NCBI GenBank assembly: GCA_947646415.1
Contig: CANSGN010000001.1
Coordinates: forward strand, 129,945 to 193,944
DNA length: 64,000 nucleotides
DNA from: an uncultured Clostridia bacterium
GTDB lineage: Bacteria; Bacillota; Clostridia; Christensenellales; UBA3700
Reading direction: 5' to 3'
In this document: positions 26,495 through 35,553 of the stretch, one piece after another
Layout of the letters: every line of letters starts with the position of its first letter
Numbering within the stretch: position 1 is the first letter of the stretch
Program-made: the position numbers and the translations under genes
Notes under the pieces: generated by a model
Databases searched by the model: none
Told to the model about the DNA's origin: nothing
Seen by the model: the letters and a program-made list of their open reading frames with translations, nothing else

Positions 26495-27253
26495 ATGAAA
26501 AAGAAAAGTATAATTATATTAATAGCTTTAATCTTAGTTGTGATTTGTGTCACCGCAAGCGGTTGTTTTACTCAAAAAGTGACAGAGGAAGTTACATTAA
26601 CTTCCGCAAACTTTATATTTGAAAAAGTAGTTGGAGAAGTTATCGACTCAACAGTTACAATAAGCTGTACAACTAGTAGCGGAACTTCGGGCGGTGCAGG
26701 AGTTGTGGTATCTGCCGATGGATATGTTTTGACAAATAACCATGTTGTAAAAGATTCTACAACAAAAACTGCGGATATTAGGTTTGCAAATGGCGAGTAT
26801 TGCCAAGCGATTATTTTGTCCGAGAAAAATACGGGTAATTTGGCAAGTTTGGATTTGACGCTTTTAAAAATAACCGACAGAATCAAAAATGATTTTAAAC
26901 CTGTTAAATTGAAAGATGAAGACGTTAAATGGGGAGAGTACGGCGTAATTATCGGAAACCCTAAACAACTTGGTACTTTGTGTGCACATGCAATGGTTTC
27001 TAACCCAAAAAGGTTAATGCAACACTCAATCAAAACCACTCACTCTACGGAGTTTATAACATTGGATGCACCTGTTAATCCCGGTAATAGTGGCGGCGGA
27101 TTTTTTGATGCGTCGGGTAAGCTTGCAGGAATTGTTACCTTAAGACAATACGATAATTCAAATTCTAATCAAAATGTCACATTCGGAATTGCTTATGCTA
27201 TGCCGGCAAGTACTGTAAGAGATTACGTTAAAGCTTATGGTATAAATTTATAA
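26495..27253 (+). CDS. HtrA-like serine protease, lipoprotein, no PDZ domain
   Basis: 252-aa trypsin-like protease of the S1C/HtrA type, anchored by a lipid at Cys24 (ASGC). The triad is intact: His83 in TNNHVV, Asp120 in DLTLLK, Ser199 in GNSGGGF. The chain ends right after the protease domain, so the PDZ domains that normally regulate HtrA are absent. It likely degrades misfolded or specific proteins outside the membrane. GGAGGGTGAT lies directly upstream of the ATG. It belongs to the DUF4380-pseudoprotease-protease cluster. Confidence 0.85.
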   Translation: MKKKSIIILIALILVVICVTASGCFTQKVTEEVTLTSANFIFEKVVGEVIDSTVTISCTTSSGTSGGAGVVVSADGYVLTNNHVVKDSTTKTADIRFANGEYCQAIILSEKNTGNLASLDLTLLKITDRIKNDFKPVKLKDEDVKWGEYGVIIGNPKQLGTLCAHAMVSNPKRLMQHSIKTTHSTEFITLDAPVNPGNSGGGFFDASGKLAGIVTLRQYDNSNSNQNVTFGIAYAMPASTVRDYVKAYGINL

Positions 27254-27312
27254 AAAACCATTTGAAAATCGTAAGTAAAATTTATAATTATTTAAAGCAA
27301 AAAAGGAAGAAT

Positions 27313-27906
27313 ATGTTTATTGCAATCGGTGGCGGTAGCATGAGGGAAATGACTGCCGTAAATGATTATATAGTATCCAAACTTGAGCATATAAGACATG
27401 AAATGGGCAGAAAACCAAAAATAATGTTTTTGCCACAGGCAAGCTTTGAGTCTAAACCGTACGTAAATTCTTTTACAAGGGAATTTGGTACAAGACTAAA
27501 ATGTAAAACCACTTGTGCTTTGTGGGCAAACGGCGAAATGGACTTTGAGCATATAAAACAAAAGTTCGATATAGTAGACTGCATTTATATTGGCGGCGGA
27601 AGATATGACGTGCTTTGCGACGAATTTGAAAAAATGGGTTTAAAGCAGCTTATCTGTGATTTTTATAAACGAGGCGGACTAATCGTCGGCAACAGTGCAG
27701 GAGCAATGCTAATGTTTGAGCAAAGTGTTTCCGACTACAAAATAATGGCGGGCATAAGCGAGGAGTACGAAATCGCAGACGGATATGGTTTGATAAAAGG
27801 GTGTTTTTGCCCTCATTCAAACGAAAGCAGCAGGCAAGAGTATATCAAACAAAACAATTTACAACCTATTTTGCTTGCGGAAAATGAATTTTTGGAGTTT
27901 GAATAA
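27313..27906 (+). CDS. Peptidase S51 family protein
   Basis: 197-aa class I glutamine-amidotransferase-like peptidase (dipeptidase E family). The nucleophile elbow is GNSAGAM with Ser128; YIGGGRY (92-98) and His168 in CPHSN are the other family marks. It is shorter than PepE (about 230 aa) and stops soon after the strand that usually precedes the last helices, so it may be C-terminally reduced. I use the ATG at 27313 with AAGGAAG upstream; an in-frame TTG 51 bp earlier would add a basic extension not typical of the family. A terminator follows. Confidence 0.75.
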   Translation: MFIAIGGGSMREMTAVNDYIVSKLEHIRHEMGRKPKIMFLPQASFESKPYVNSFTREFGTRLKCKTTCALWANGEMDFEHIKQKFDIVDCIYIGGGRYDVLCDEFEKMGLKQLICDFYKRGGLIVGNSAGAMLMFEQSVSDYKIMAGISEEYEIADGYGLIKGCFCPHSNESSRQEYIKQNNLQPILLAENEFLEFE

Positions 27907-27913
27907 TTATTGT

Positions 27914-27937
27914 AAAAGCGATTTATATCGCTTTTTT
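27914..27937 (+). terminator. Terminator after the S51 peptidase gene
   Basis: 9-bp stem AAAAGCGAT / ATCGCTTTT with a 4-nt loop, then TT. Confidence 0.8.
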
Positions 27938-27970
27938 AATGGAAAAATATAAATTAGGAGTACTAAAAGT

Positions 27971-29248
27971 ATGGCAAAAATTATCGGAGTGGATAAGGGT
28001 AGTATATCTTATCAGCTTGGCATTAAGTCAGGCGATATTTTGCTTAGCTTTGATGGAAATCCTGTAAAAGATATTTTGGACTATCATTACTATGATGGTA
28101 TGGAAGAATTTGTGATGACCGTAAGCCGCGGAGAACAAATAACCGACTATGAGATTGAAAAAGATTATGACGAGAGTTTGGGACTTGAACTTGACGAAAG
28201 TATGGAACTTACACCTCTACGCTGTAAAAACAAATGTAAATTTTGTTTTGTAGACCAGCTGCCAAAAGGCATGAGGGAAAGTTTATATGTCAAAGACGAC
28301 GACTATCGTTTGTCCTTTGTATCGGGCAATTACATAACATTAACAAATGTGTTCAAGGAAGAGCTTGATAGGATAGTAAGGTTGCATTTATCTCCTTTGT
28401 ATGTTTCGGTACACACTACCGATAATAATATAAAAAATCAACTTGTAACAAATCCCGAGGGTAGCAAAACTTTTGAAAAATTAAAGTTTTTGACGGATAA
28501 CGGCATACAAGTTAATACGCAGATAGTAATGTGCCCAAACGAAAATGACGGGGAAGTGCTGTTGCGTACATTAGAAGATTTGCAAAGTTTGCGACCTTTG
28601 TTAAAATCCGTTGCAGTCGTGCCCGTAGGACTTACTAAACATAGGGAGGGATTATATCCTTTAATGCCTGTGGATAAGGAAAAAGCAAGACAAACAATTA
28701 CTTTGATAGATAGTATAAATAAAAAATACGGTGTGTTTGTTTATCCGTCAGACGAGTTTTATATAAAAGCGGAATTGCCTTTGCCAAATTATGAGGATTA
28801 CGGCGATTTTGAGCAAATTGAAAACGGCGTAGGACTTGTGAAAATGTTTGAATACGAAGTAGACTGCGCATTAAACGAAGTTAAGAAAAACAAGTCAAAA
28901 GCAAAGGTAAGTTTGATTACAGGGGAGTCTTTTGGGGACTTTTTGCAAGACTACTGCGGTAGGATAGAAAGCAAATTTAAAGGATTGCAAACACAAGTAA
29001 TAAAAATCAAAAACGAGTTTTTTGGAGAGACTGTTACTGTTGCGGGATTGATTACTGCGGGAGATATTATCAAACAATGCAAAGGTAAGCTTTATAAAAA
29101 TGTAATTATACCAAGCACAATGCTAAAGGAATTTACAACTACTTTTTTGGACGGAATGAGTGTTAAAGAAGTGGAAAAAGAGCTTGGAGTAAAACTTCAT
29201 ATTTGTCGTAACGGAGAGCATTTAGTGCAAATTATCGCTAAGTTATAG
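27971..29248 (+). CDS. DUF512 radical SAM protein with PDZ-like N terminus
   Basis: 425 aa. Residues 1-75 are PDZ-like (GSISYQLGIKSGDILLSFDG), then the radical SAM cluster C85-x3-C89-x2-C92 followed by FVDQLP, and a C-terminal DUF512 domain with ITGESFGDFLQ and VAGLITAGDI. The family is conserved in Clostridia next to der, as here (37 bp gap), and is essential-gene-neighbour in character, but its reaction is unknown. TAGGAG lies 10 nt before the ATG. Confidence 0.87.
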   Translation: MAKIIGVDKGSISYQLGIKSGDILLSFDGNPVKDILDYHYYDGMEEFVMTVSRGEQITDYEIEKDYDESLGLELDESMELTPLRCKNKCKFCFVDQLPKGMRESLYVKDDDYRLSFVSGNYITLTNVFKEELDRIVRLHLSPLYVSVHTTDNNIKNQLVTNPEGSKTFEKLKFLTDNGIQVNTQIVMCPNENDGEVLLRTLEDLQSLRPLLKSVAVVPVGLTKHREGLYPLMPVDKEKARQTITLIDSINKKYGVFVYPSDEFYIKAELPLPNYEDYGDFEQIENGVGLVKMFEYEVDCALNEVKKNKSKAKVSLITGESFGDFLQDYCGRIESKFKGLQTQVIKIKNEFFGETVTVAGLITAGDIIKQCKGKLYKNVIIPSTMLKEFTTTFLDGMSVKEVEKELGVKLHICRNGEHLVQIIAKL

Positions 29249-29285
29249 ACAAAGTAAAATAAAAAACAATAAAGTAGGTGGATAT

Positions 29286-30611
29286 ATGGCAAAGCCGTTA
29301 GTTGCGATTGTCGGTAGACCCAATGTAGGTAAATCGACATTTTTTAATAAAGTAGTAGGAAAAAGAGTGTCTATTGTGGAGGATAAACCTGGTGTCACTC
29401 GCGATAGATTGTATTTTGATGCCGAGTGGTGCGGATATAATTTTACAATGATAGATACAGGCGGTATTGAACTTAAAAGCGAAGATAAAATGTGGCAACA
29501 TATAAAAGCACAGGCGGAAATCGCAGTGGAGGTTGCAGATGTTATCGTGCTTTTTGTGGACGGAAAACAAGGAATAATTTCCGACGATATAGATATTGCA
29601 AATTTTTTGAGAAAAAGCAAAAAGCCTATCGTTTTGGCTGTAAACAAGCTAGATAATAACGAGGTGGAAAAGACTTACGAGTTTTACGAGTTGGGACTTG
29701 GCGAGCCTTATGCTGTTTCGGGGGAACAGGGTAAAGGTATTGGCGATTTGTTGGATGCAATATGCAATTATCTGCCGAAAATCGATACTAATGCGGATAA
29801 TGATGTAATTAATATTGCAGTTGTAGGTAAACCAAATGCAGGTAAAAGCAGTTTGGTAAACAGGTTGTTAGGCTATGACAGAGTAATTGTTAGCAATGTG
29901 GCGGGAACTACCCGTGATGCTATTGATACTGCATTTACTTACGAGGGACAAAAGTATAATTTGATTGATACTGCGGGTATAAGACGCAAACGTAGTATTG
30001 ACGAAAGTGTGGAAAGCTATAGCGTTATGAGAAGCCTTGCTGCAATACGAAGAGCAGATATCTGCCTTGTTGTTATCGATGCGGGGGAAGAACTTAGCGA
30101 ACAAGATATTCGCATTTGCGGATATGTTCATGAACAAGGTAAACCATCCGTAATTATAATGAATAAGTGGGACATTGTCGAAAAGGATACTCATACAATA
30201 AATAAGTACAATGCAAGGCTTGACGAGCAACTGAAATTTATGGACTATTACGATAGCTTATATGTAAGTGCCAAAACGGGACAAAGAACGGATAAGATTA
30301 TGCGTGAGGTAAATTTTGTTTACAGTGAGGCAAGCAAACGTATAACTACAGGATTGTTGAACGATATTATTCAAGATGCGGTAAGTTTGGTAGAGCCACC
30401 TGCACACAACGGCAAGAGATTGAAAGTTTTCTTTGCAACTCAAAACAGCAGTAATCCGCCTACATTCGTCTTTTTTGTAAATGACAGTGAATTGTTGCAT
30501 TTTTCGTATAAAAGGTATTTGGAAAATTGTTTGAGAAAATCGTTCGAGTTTAAAGGTACTCCGATAAGACTTGTATTTCGCAATAAAAACGAAGATGATA
30601 GCTTTGTTTGA
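29286..30611 (+). CDS. der: Ribosome-assembly GTPase Der (EngA)
   Basis: 441-aa double GTPase that helps mature the 50S subunit. Two complete G domains: first P loop GRPNVGKST (residues 11-19), DTGG and NKLD; second P loop GKPNAGKSS (near 182-190), DTAG and NKWD; then the C-terminal KH-like domain. It follows the DUF512 gene with AAGTAGGTGG before the ATG. In related genomes plsY and gpsA often follow; here an aminotransferase does. Confidence 0.95.
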   Translation: MAKPLVAIVGRPNVGKSTFFNKVVGKRVSIVEDKPGVTRDRLYFDAEWCGYNFTMIDTGGIELKSEDKMWQHIKAQAEIAVEVADVIVLFVDGKQGIISDDIDIANFLRKSKKPIVLAVNKLDNNEVEKTYEFYELGLGEPYAVSGEQGKGIGDLLDAICNYLPKIDTNADNDVINIAVVGKPNAGKSSLVNRLLGYDRVIVSNVAGTTRDAIDTAFTYEGQKYNLIDTAGIRRKRSIDESVESYSVMRSLAAIRRADICLVVIDAGEELSEQDIRICGYVHEQGKPSVIIMNKWDIVEKDTHTINKYNARLDEQLKFMDYYDSLYVSAKTGQRTDKIMREVNFVYSEASKRITTGLLNDIIQDAVSLVEPPAHNGKRLKVFFATQNSSNPPTFVFFVNDSELLHFSYKRYLENCLRKSFEFKGTPIRLVFRNKNEDDSFV

Positions 30612-30681
30612 TAATAAATTTTGCATTAATTGAGGTTATAATTAATATAAAAAATTTTAATCGAATCATTTATTTATATAA

Positions 30682-30711
30682 TTGACTAATTTAATGCGTA
30701 TGTGATAAAAT
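30682..30711 (+). promoter_or_regulatory. Sigma-A promoter for the aminotransferase
   Basis: TTGACT (30682-30687), 18 bp, TAAAAT (30706-30711), with TGTG just upstream. Confidence 0.7.
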
Positions 30712-30732
30712 AGGAAAAACGGAGGTTTGTAT

Positions 30733-32013
30733 ATGATTTATCGCGATAAAACAAAAGATTTTTTGGAAAAAGAACTTGCCAAAGAAAAAGCAAATTATGA
30801 AGAAATTCTTAAACAAAATGTGAAGATTGATATTTCCAGAGGTAAGCCTTGCAAAGAGCAACTTGACCTTTCTATGGAAATGTTGAATATGATAAATAGC
30901 GTAGCCGATTTGCCTGCTGAGGGTGCGGATATCCGTAACTACGGCGGTATTGAGGGACTTTATGGTTTACGTCAGTTGTTTGGCGAAATGTTGGGCGTTA
31001 AAGCGGAAAATGTTTTAGTAGGCGGCAACAGTAGCTTAAATATGATGTATGATACTATTCAAAGATGTATGCAATTTGGTGTTAACGGCAGTACTCCTTG
31101 GAATAAGCTTGAAAAAGTTAAATTTTTGTGCCCGGCACCGGGTTATGACAGACATTTCAGCTTGACAGCTGTTTTCGGAATCGAATTGATTACTATCCCA
31201 ATGGACGAAAACGGTCCAATTATGGATGTTGTGGAAAAATTAGTTGCAGATGACGAGGCAATAAAAGGTATTTGGTGTGTTCCTAAATATTCAAACCCTA
31301 CAGGTATTGTGTTTAGCGATGAAGTAGTTGACAGACTTGCTAAAATGCCTACAAAAGCACAAGATTTTAGAATTTTTTGGGATAATGCTTACGTTGTGCA
31401 TGATTTGTATGACAGTACAGTACCGCTAAAGAATATTTATACAGCCTGCCTTGCAAACGGCAACCCTAACAGAGTGTTTATTTTTGCAAGTACTTCGAAA
31501 ATCACTTTCCCGGGTGCGGGCGTTGCATGTTTTGCATCCTCTGAAGAAAATTTGAAAGATGCACTTAAAACAATAAAGTTCCAAACTATCGGACCGGATA
31601 AAGTCAATCAGTATTTACACTTAAAGTTTTTGCAAAATATGGACGGTGTACGTGCTATTATGAAAAAACACGCAGCTATTATCAGACCTAAGTTTGATAC
31701 CATTTTAAATGTGCTTGAGGATGAGTTTGGTACAGATAGTGATATTGCAAATTGGAGCAATCCAAAAGGTGGATATTTTATCAGCTACAATGTACTTAAC
31801 GGTTGCGCGAAAAAAGTTTACGAACTTTGCAAAAACGCAGGTCTTGTAATCACTACGGTTGGCGATACTTTCCCTTATGGTAAAGACGATAATGACAGCA
31901 ATATTCGTATTGCACCTACTTTTACAAACACCAATCAGTTGGATACAGCTTGCAAAATTTTAGTATGCAGCACAAAAATTGCTTGCATTGAAAAATTGAT
32001 AAGCGAAAAATAA
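30733..32013 (+). CDS. PLP-dependent aminotransferase, aspartate subgroup Ic
   Basis: 426-aa fold-type I enzyme of the Asp_aminotransf (PF12897) group, close to actinobacterial AspT. Seen: ISRGKPCKEQLDLS near the N terminus, IRNYGGIEGLYGLR, the PLP-contact segment CVPKYSNPTG, the Schiff-base lysine region STSKITFPGAG and a C-terminal IRIAPTFTN with the substrate-binding Arg. Probably glutamate-oxaloacetate or related amino transfer in the cytoplasm. I start at the ATG at 30733 because ACGGAGG (30719-30725) fits it; the TTG at 30727 is too near. Own promoter and terminator. Confidence 0.87.
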   Translation: MIYRDKTKDFLEKELAKEKANYEEILKQNVKIDISRGKPCKEQLDLSMEMLNMINSVADLPAEGADIRNYGGIEGLYGLRQLFGEMLGVKAENVLVGGNSSLNMMYDTIQRCMQFGVNGSTPWNKLEKVKFLCPAPGYDRHFSLTAVFGIELITIPMDENGPIMDVVEKLVADDEAIKGIWCVPKYSNPTGIVFSDEVVDRLAKMPTKAQDFRIFWDNAYVVHDLYDSTVPLKNIYTACLANGNPNRVFIFASTSKITFPGAGVACFASSEENLKDALKTIKFQTIGPDKVNQYLHLKFLQNMDGVRAIMKKHAAIIRPKFDTILNVLEDEFGTDSDIANWSNPKGGYFISYNVLNGCAKKVYELCKNAGLVITTVGDTFPYGKDDNDSNIRIAPTFTNTNQLDTACKILVCSTKIACIEKLISEK

Positions 32014-32055
32014 TAATAAAATGGAATGCCTCCTTTGGGTGTATTTCAATGGTAT

Positions 32056-32094
32056 AAAAACAAGGAATTAATCAAATGTTTTCCTTGTTTTTTA
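32056..32094 (+). terminator. Terminator after the aminotransferase gene
   Basis: Perfect 12-bp stem AAAAACAAGGAA / TTCCTTGTTTTT with a 13-nt loop and T tract. Confidence 0.85.
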
Positions 32095-32145
32095 ATTAAA
32101 TTTTATAATTAATGCTACAGCAAACATTAATTGAACGGAGTATTT

Positions 32146-32861
32146 ATGAAAATAGTAGTAATTAACGGTACTGAAAAACAAGGCGTTACATTTCGTTTGA
32201 AAGAACTTTTTTACAGCGTTTTCAAGGTGCGGATATAATTGAGTATTATCTGCCCAAAGATTGTCCGTCTTTTTGCGTGGGCTGTACAAATTGCTTTTTT
32301 TAAAAGCGAAAACAAATGTAAAGACTTTGCTTACATAAGTAAAATTGAACAATCAATTATTCAAGCTGATTTAATTGTAATGACTTCGCCTGTATACGTT
32401 ATGCACGCAACGGGTGCAATGAAAGCATTGTTGGACCATTTTGCATATCGTTGGCTTTCGCATAGACCTGCCCTGAAATGTTTGGGAAACGTGCTGTTAT
32501 AATCACGCAATGTGTTGGCTCGAGAGCAAAATCTACAACAAAAGATATGAAACACAGTTTATCGTGGTGGGGTATCTCAAAAATAGGTGTATTTAACGGT
32601 GTACTTATGAGCGATATTATATGGGATAAACTTCCCGAAAATAAGCGCAAACATCTAACTAATAAAATAAACAGACTTGCTTGTCGGTTTGCAAAAATCA
32701 ATTATGCAAAACCTGCACATACAAAGTTTAATACAAAAATCAAATTTCAGCTTTGCCGTTTTATTAAAAAACAACTAGAAAAAAACGGCGATAAAGGACT
32801 TGATAAACAATATTGGCATGAAAATGGTTGGATTAATAAAAGCCGTCCGTGGAAAAAATGA
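32146..32861 (+). pseudogene. Frameshifted flavodoxin-fold NAD(P)H oxidoreductase
   Basis: Reads as one ~235-residue FMN-reductase-like protein only if three frame changes are allowed. The start MKIVVINGTEKQGVT is normal, behind ACGGAG. The frame shifts at the T run 32207-32212, continues as IIEYYLPKDCPSFCVGCTNCF in a second frame, shifts back at the T run 32295-32301 (KSENKCKDF, then LIVMTSPVYVMHATGAMKALLDHF), and shifts again near 32465-32480 into GKRAVIITQCVGS through to a normal C terminus. The C-x2-C-x2-C...C cluster is that of flavoprotein reductases. Each breakpoint is at or near a homopolymer. True decay or repeated base-call error are both possible. Confidence 0.8.
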
Positions 32862-32916
32862 TGCAATATAATTAATTGACAAATTTTTGTTTATCGTTAT
32901 AAATGTTAAAAAGCAT

Positions 32917-33058
32917 AGCCCGCTATATTTCGCTTGCGAAGTTAGCGGACTTTTTATTTGCCCTTTATCTATCCACAAAAAAATCTATGACAAGCACCTT
33001 TTAAGGTGCCTTTTTTATGCACTGAAAGCACTCTTTGCAATGCGGACGGTGCTTTTTT
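32917..33058 (+). terminator. Array of three terminator-like hairpins
   Basis: Hairpin 1 at 32917-32955 (AGCCCGCTA / TAGCGGACT, one mismatch, inner TTCGC/GCGAA stem, then TTTTT). Hairpin 2 at 32992-33016 (GCACCTT / AAGGTGC, then CTTTTTT). Hairpin 3 at 33025-33058 (AAAGCAC / GTGCTTT, long loop, then TTT). They insulate the sporulation-like gene pair from the pseudogene. The rest of 32862-33300 shows no gene. Confidence 0.6.
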
Positions 33059-33301
33059 GTTTTGTAGTAGTATTTAAAATAAAAAGGGGGACAAAAGTTC
33101 GCCTTTTATACAATATTGTTCGGTGAGAGATATCAATATTAAGGCAAAATAAAATAAATGTCATTAAATTATGTTTTTTTATAGCAATCATATCAAATAA
33201 ATATTTTTTATTTACATTACACTTGCCGTGTATATATTTTTGCTATAAGGAAATATTTATTTATGCAAGTATTTTTTTAAATCAAAAATTTGAAATTGCA
33301 T

Positions 33302-33331
33302 GTATACATGGGAAATAATGTGGCAAGAATA
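33302..33331 (+). promoter_or_regulatory. Sigma-F-like sporulation promoter
   Basis: GTATA (33302-33306), 15 bp, GGCAAGAATA (33322-33331). As I recall the Bacillus subtilis sigma-F consensus (GYWTA, 15 bp, GGnRAnAHTR), every defined position matches. It lies 19 bp before the first gene of the YwmB-like/SpoIIQ-like pair; spoIIQ is a known sigma-F target. Confidence 0.65.
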
Positions 33332-33350
33332 GAATTGTGAGGATTGAAAA

Positions 33351-33800
33351 ATGAAGAAAGCTTTGATTGTTTTATCATTATGTTTATTGTTGTTTGTTAC
33401 ATATTCTTTGCCCGTAATTCTACCTAAATCGGACAAGGATATTACTATCAATTATTTTACTAAGGGTAGATATAGCGAAAACGCTATATACCTATACGAT
33501 GACATTTTTATGGTTACGAGCGACTATAAGGAAGGACAAAAGACTGCAGATAATTTAGTGAACATAGTTGGGATAAGTGCTACATTTAACGGCGATTTTG
33601 ACGATATGAAAAGTGTTGTCAAAAAGTGCAAAGTGGCAGTCCTAAGCGAGGAAACTGTAGGGAATGTACATATCATTTATGGTATATCTGAAAGTTGTGG
33701 CAAGCCGATTTCAGCAAACGGTATGAATATCAATTTTCAAATCGCTATAAGGGATAATGTAATCACAGTAGGCACCCCTTTGATAATGGGGAGTTATTAA
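33351..33800 (+). CDS. YwmB-like exported protein, short form
   Basis: 149 aa with an N-terminal signal or anchor (residues 3-23). The C-terminal 45 residues (HIIYGISESCGKPI, MNINFQIAIRD, ITVGTPLIMGSY) resemble the end of YwmB, a predicted exported protein encoded near spoIID/spoIIQ in Firmicutes; YwmB is about 240 aa, so this would be a short relative. Function unknown. Its position behind a sigma-F-like promoter and 18 bp before a SpoIIQ-like gene suggests a forespore-expressed envelope role. GTGAGGA precedes the ATG. Confidence 0.55.
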   Translation: MKKALIVLSLCLLLFVTYSLPVILPKSDKDITINYFTKGRYSENAIYLYDDIFMVTSDYKEGQKTADNLVNIVGISATFNGDFDDMKSVVKKCKVAVLSEETVGNVHIIYGISESCGKPISANGMNINFQIAIRDNVITVGTPLIMGSY

Positions 33801-33818
33801 GAATATTTGGAGGTAAAT

Positions 33819-34457
33819 ATGCAAAAAAAAGATGCAAAGGCTATCGGCAGCAGATTAATGGCTTTTTTAAAAAAGAATATTCATTATATCCTGATGATTC
33901 TATGCGTGATAGCGATTGGAGTAGTGGTAACAGTAGTTGCAGTGCTTAACACAACAAAGACAAACGATGTCGATGTAAACAAACCTAGTGAGCCGACAAT
34001 AGAAGCTCCGGATGACGAAAAACCGGTTGTTGTTGAAAAGAAATTTGCTTTGATTATGCCTGTTGAGGGTGGAGTACAAGGTAGAGCTTTTTCGGATACA
34101 GCTTTAAGTTATAATCCGACTTTGTCAAGATACGACGCACACTTGGCTGTTGATATCGTAGGTAGCGAAGGTGCTAATGTGTATGCGGGTTTTGAGGGAA
34201 CAGTAACAAATGTTACTACCGATGCTTACTATGGCGGTAGCGTAACTATCGATTACGGCAAGGGTTATGTAGCTACAATCAGATTGATTAATGATGTTAA
34301 AGTTAGCAAAGGCGATAAGGTTGACGAAAAAACCGTGCTTGGTACAGTAGGCAAATTTCAATTTGAGTGTAAGCAAGATGCACATATCCATTATGAGTTA
34401 ACCCAAAACAACAAATTGGTTGACCCAATGCAATATGTTGTAGGCGACAACAAATAA
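33819..34457 (+). CDS. SpoIIQ-like M23 (LytM) membrane peptidase
   Basis: 212 aa: one membrane helix (about residues 22-44), an acidic/Pro linker and a LytM domain (75-205). The zinc ligands H108-x3-D112 and H189-x-H191 are intact, so unlike Bacillus SpoIIQ, which lost a ligand, and like the clostridial form, it should bind zinc and may cleave peptidoglycan cross-links. SpoIIQ on the forespore side binds SpoIIIAH and supports engulfment. The ATG at 33819 follows GGAGGT by 4 nt. A septal or housekeeping LytM protein is the alternative; the sigma-F-like promoter supports sporulation. Confidence 0.75.
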   Translation: MQKKDAKAIGSRLMAFLKKNIHYILMILCVIAIGVVVTVVAVLNTTKTNDVDVNKPSEPTIEAPDDEKPVVVEKKFALIMPVEGGVQGRAFSDTALSYNPTLSRYDAHLAVDIVGSEGANVYAGFEGTVTNVTTDAYYGGSVTIDYGKGYVATIRLINDVKVSKGDKVDEKTVLGTVGKFQFECKQDAHIHYELTQNNKLVDPMQYVVGDNK

Positions 34458-34463
34458 ATAACT

Positions 34464-34491
34464 AAGGGTGCTGACTTAAGCACTCTTTTTA
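34464..34491 (+). terminator. Terminator after the SpoIIQ-like gene
   Basis: 7-bp stem GGGTGCT / AGCACTC (one G-U pair) extended by AA/TT, 6-nt loop, then TTTTT. Confidence 0.8.
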
Positions 34492-34600
34492 ATACATAAA
34501 GTTTTGTAAAAAACTTTTAAAAATCGGTACTAATTTGTATTTAAGACTGCTTTTAATCAACTTTTAAAAATGCTTTCCGTAAAAAAAATTATCTTTATTT

Positions 34601-34629
34601 TTTACAAAAAAAGTATAGCAAAATATACT
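34601..34629 (+). promoter_or_regulatory. Promoter for the YtqA-type radical SAM gene
   Basis: TTTACA (34601-34606), 17 bp, TATACT (34624-34629). Confidence 0.65.
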
Positions 34630-34650
34630 TAAATGTGTTAAAATAATTGT

Positions 34651-35553
34651 ATGGATAACGGAATGAAATATAATAGTATAACCGAATATTATAAACAAAC
34701 TTTCGGCGGCAGAGTGTATAAACTTGCATTGGATATAGGGGCGACTTGCCCAAACCGAGACGGAAGTAAAGGCATAGGAGGTTGCATATATTGCAGCGGC
34801 GCAGGCAGCGGGGATTATGCAACTGTTTTTACGCAATTAGACTTTGCAAAAAGCAAATTGAAAGATAAAAAGTGCGGTAAATACATAGCTTATTTTCAGT
34901 CGTTCAGCAATACTTATATGCCTGTTTCCAAGCTTAAAGACTGCGCTCAAGAGGTGTTGCAAGACAGCGAGATTTGCGGGATAAGCATTGCAACCAGACC
35001 CGATTGCATATCTGCCGAAATGCTTGAGTATTTAACCCAACTTAACAATACAACACATTTGGTTGTAGAGCTTGGGTTGCAGTCTGTATCTGACAAAACA
35101 CTTAAGGTTATCGGACGCGGGCATACTTTTGAGCAGTTTAAAGAGTGTTTTGACAAGCTTAAGGCAAATAATATCAAAGTTTGCGTGCATATTATGGATG
35201 GCTTGCCTTACGAGACAGAAAGCGATATGTTAAAAACAGCTCAAATTGTAAGTAGTATGAAACCCCATTCGGTAAAAATACATTGCACTTATGTGCCTTT
35301 TGGAACTAAGCTGCACGAAATGTACGAAAGAGTGGAGTACAAACCTTTGGAAATGGATGAGTACATTGACATTTTAGTTAAGCAACTTTTTATTTTGGAT
35401 AAGGAAATTTATATAGAAAGATTGACAGGGGACGGGGATAGGAAAACTTTGGTCGCTCCTAAATGGACTTTACATAAAAGATATTTTTTGAATATGTTAA
35501 ACAAGCATTTGTCAAAAATAATTGATTTATGTAAGGTTATTTTAAAAGAATAG
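34651..35553 (+). CDS. YtqA/TIGR01212-type radical SAM protein
   Basis: 300-aa radical SAM enzyme of the TIGR01212 (YtqA) family, Elp3-like in its cluster motif: C33-PNRDG...GGC45-IY-C48. Also seen: YFQSFSNTYMP, SIATRPDC, LVVELGLQS and HIMDGLPYET. The reaction is unknown. No ribosome site precedes the ATG at 34651; the ATG at 34663 (giving MKYNSITEYY, a common family N terminus) is equally plausible and has only a weak ACGGA before it. Confidence 0.87.
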   Translation: MDNGMKYNSITEYYKQTFGGRVYKLALDIGATCPNRDGSKGIGGCIYCSGAGSGDYATVFTQLDFAKSKLKDKKCGKYIAYFQSFSNTYMPVSKLKDCAQEVLQDSEICGISIATRPDCISAEMLEYLTQLNNTTHLVVELGLQSVSDKTLKVIGRGHTFEQFKECFDKLKANNIKVCVHIMDGLPYETESDMLKTAQIVSSMKPHSVKIHCTYVPFGTKLHEMYERVEYKPLEMDEYIDILVKQLFILDKEIYIERLTGDGDRKTLVAPKWTLHKRYFLNMLNKHLSKIIDLCKVILKE

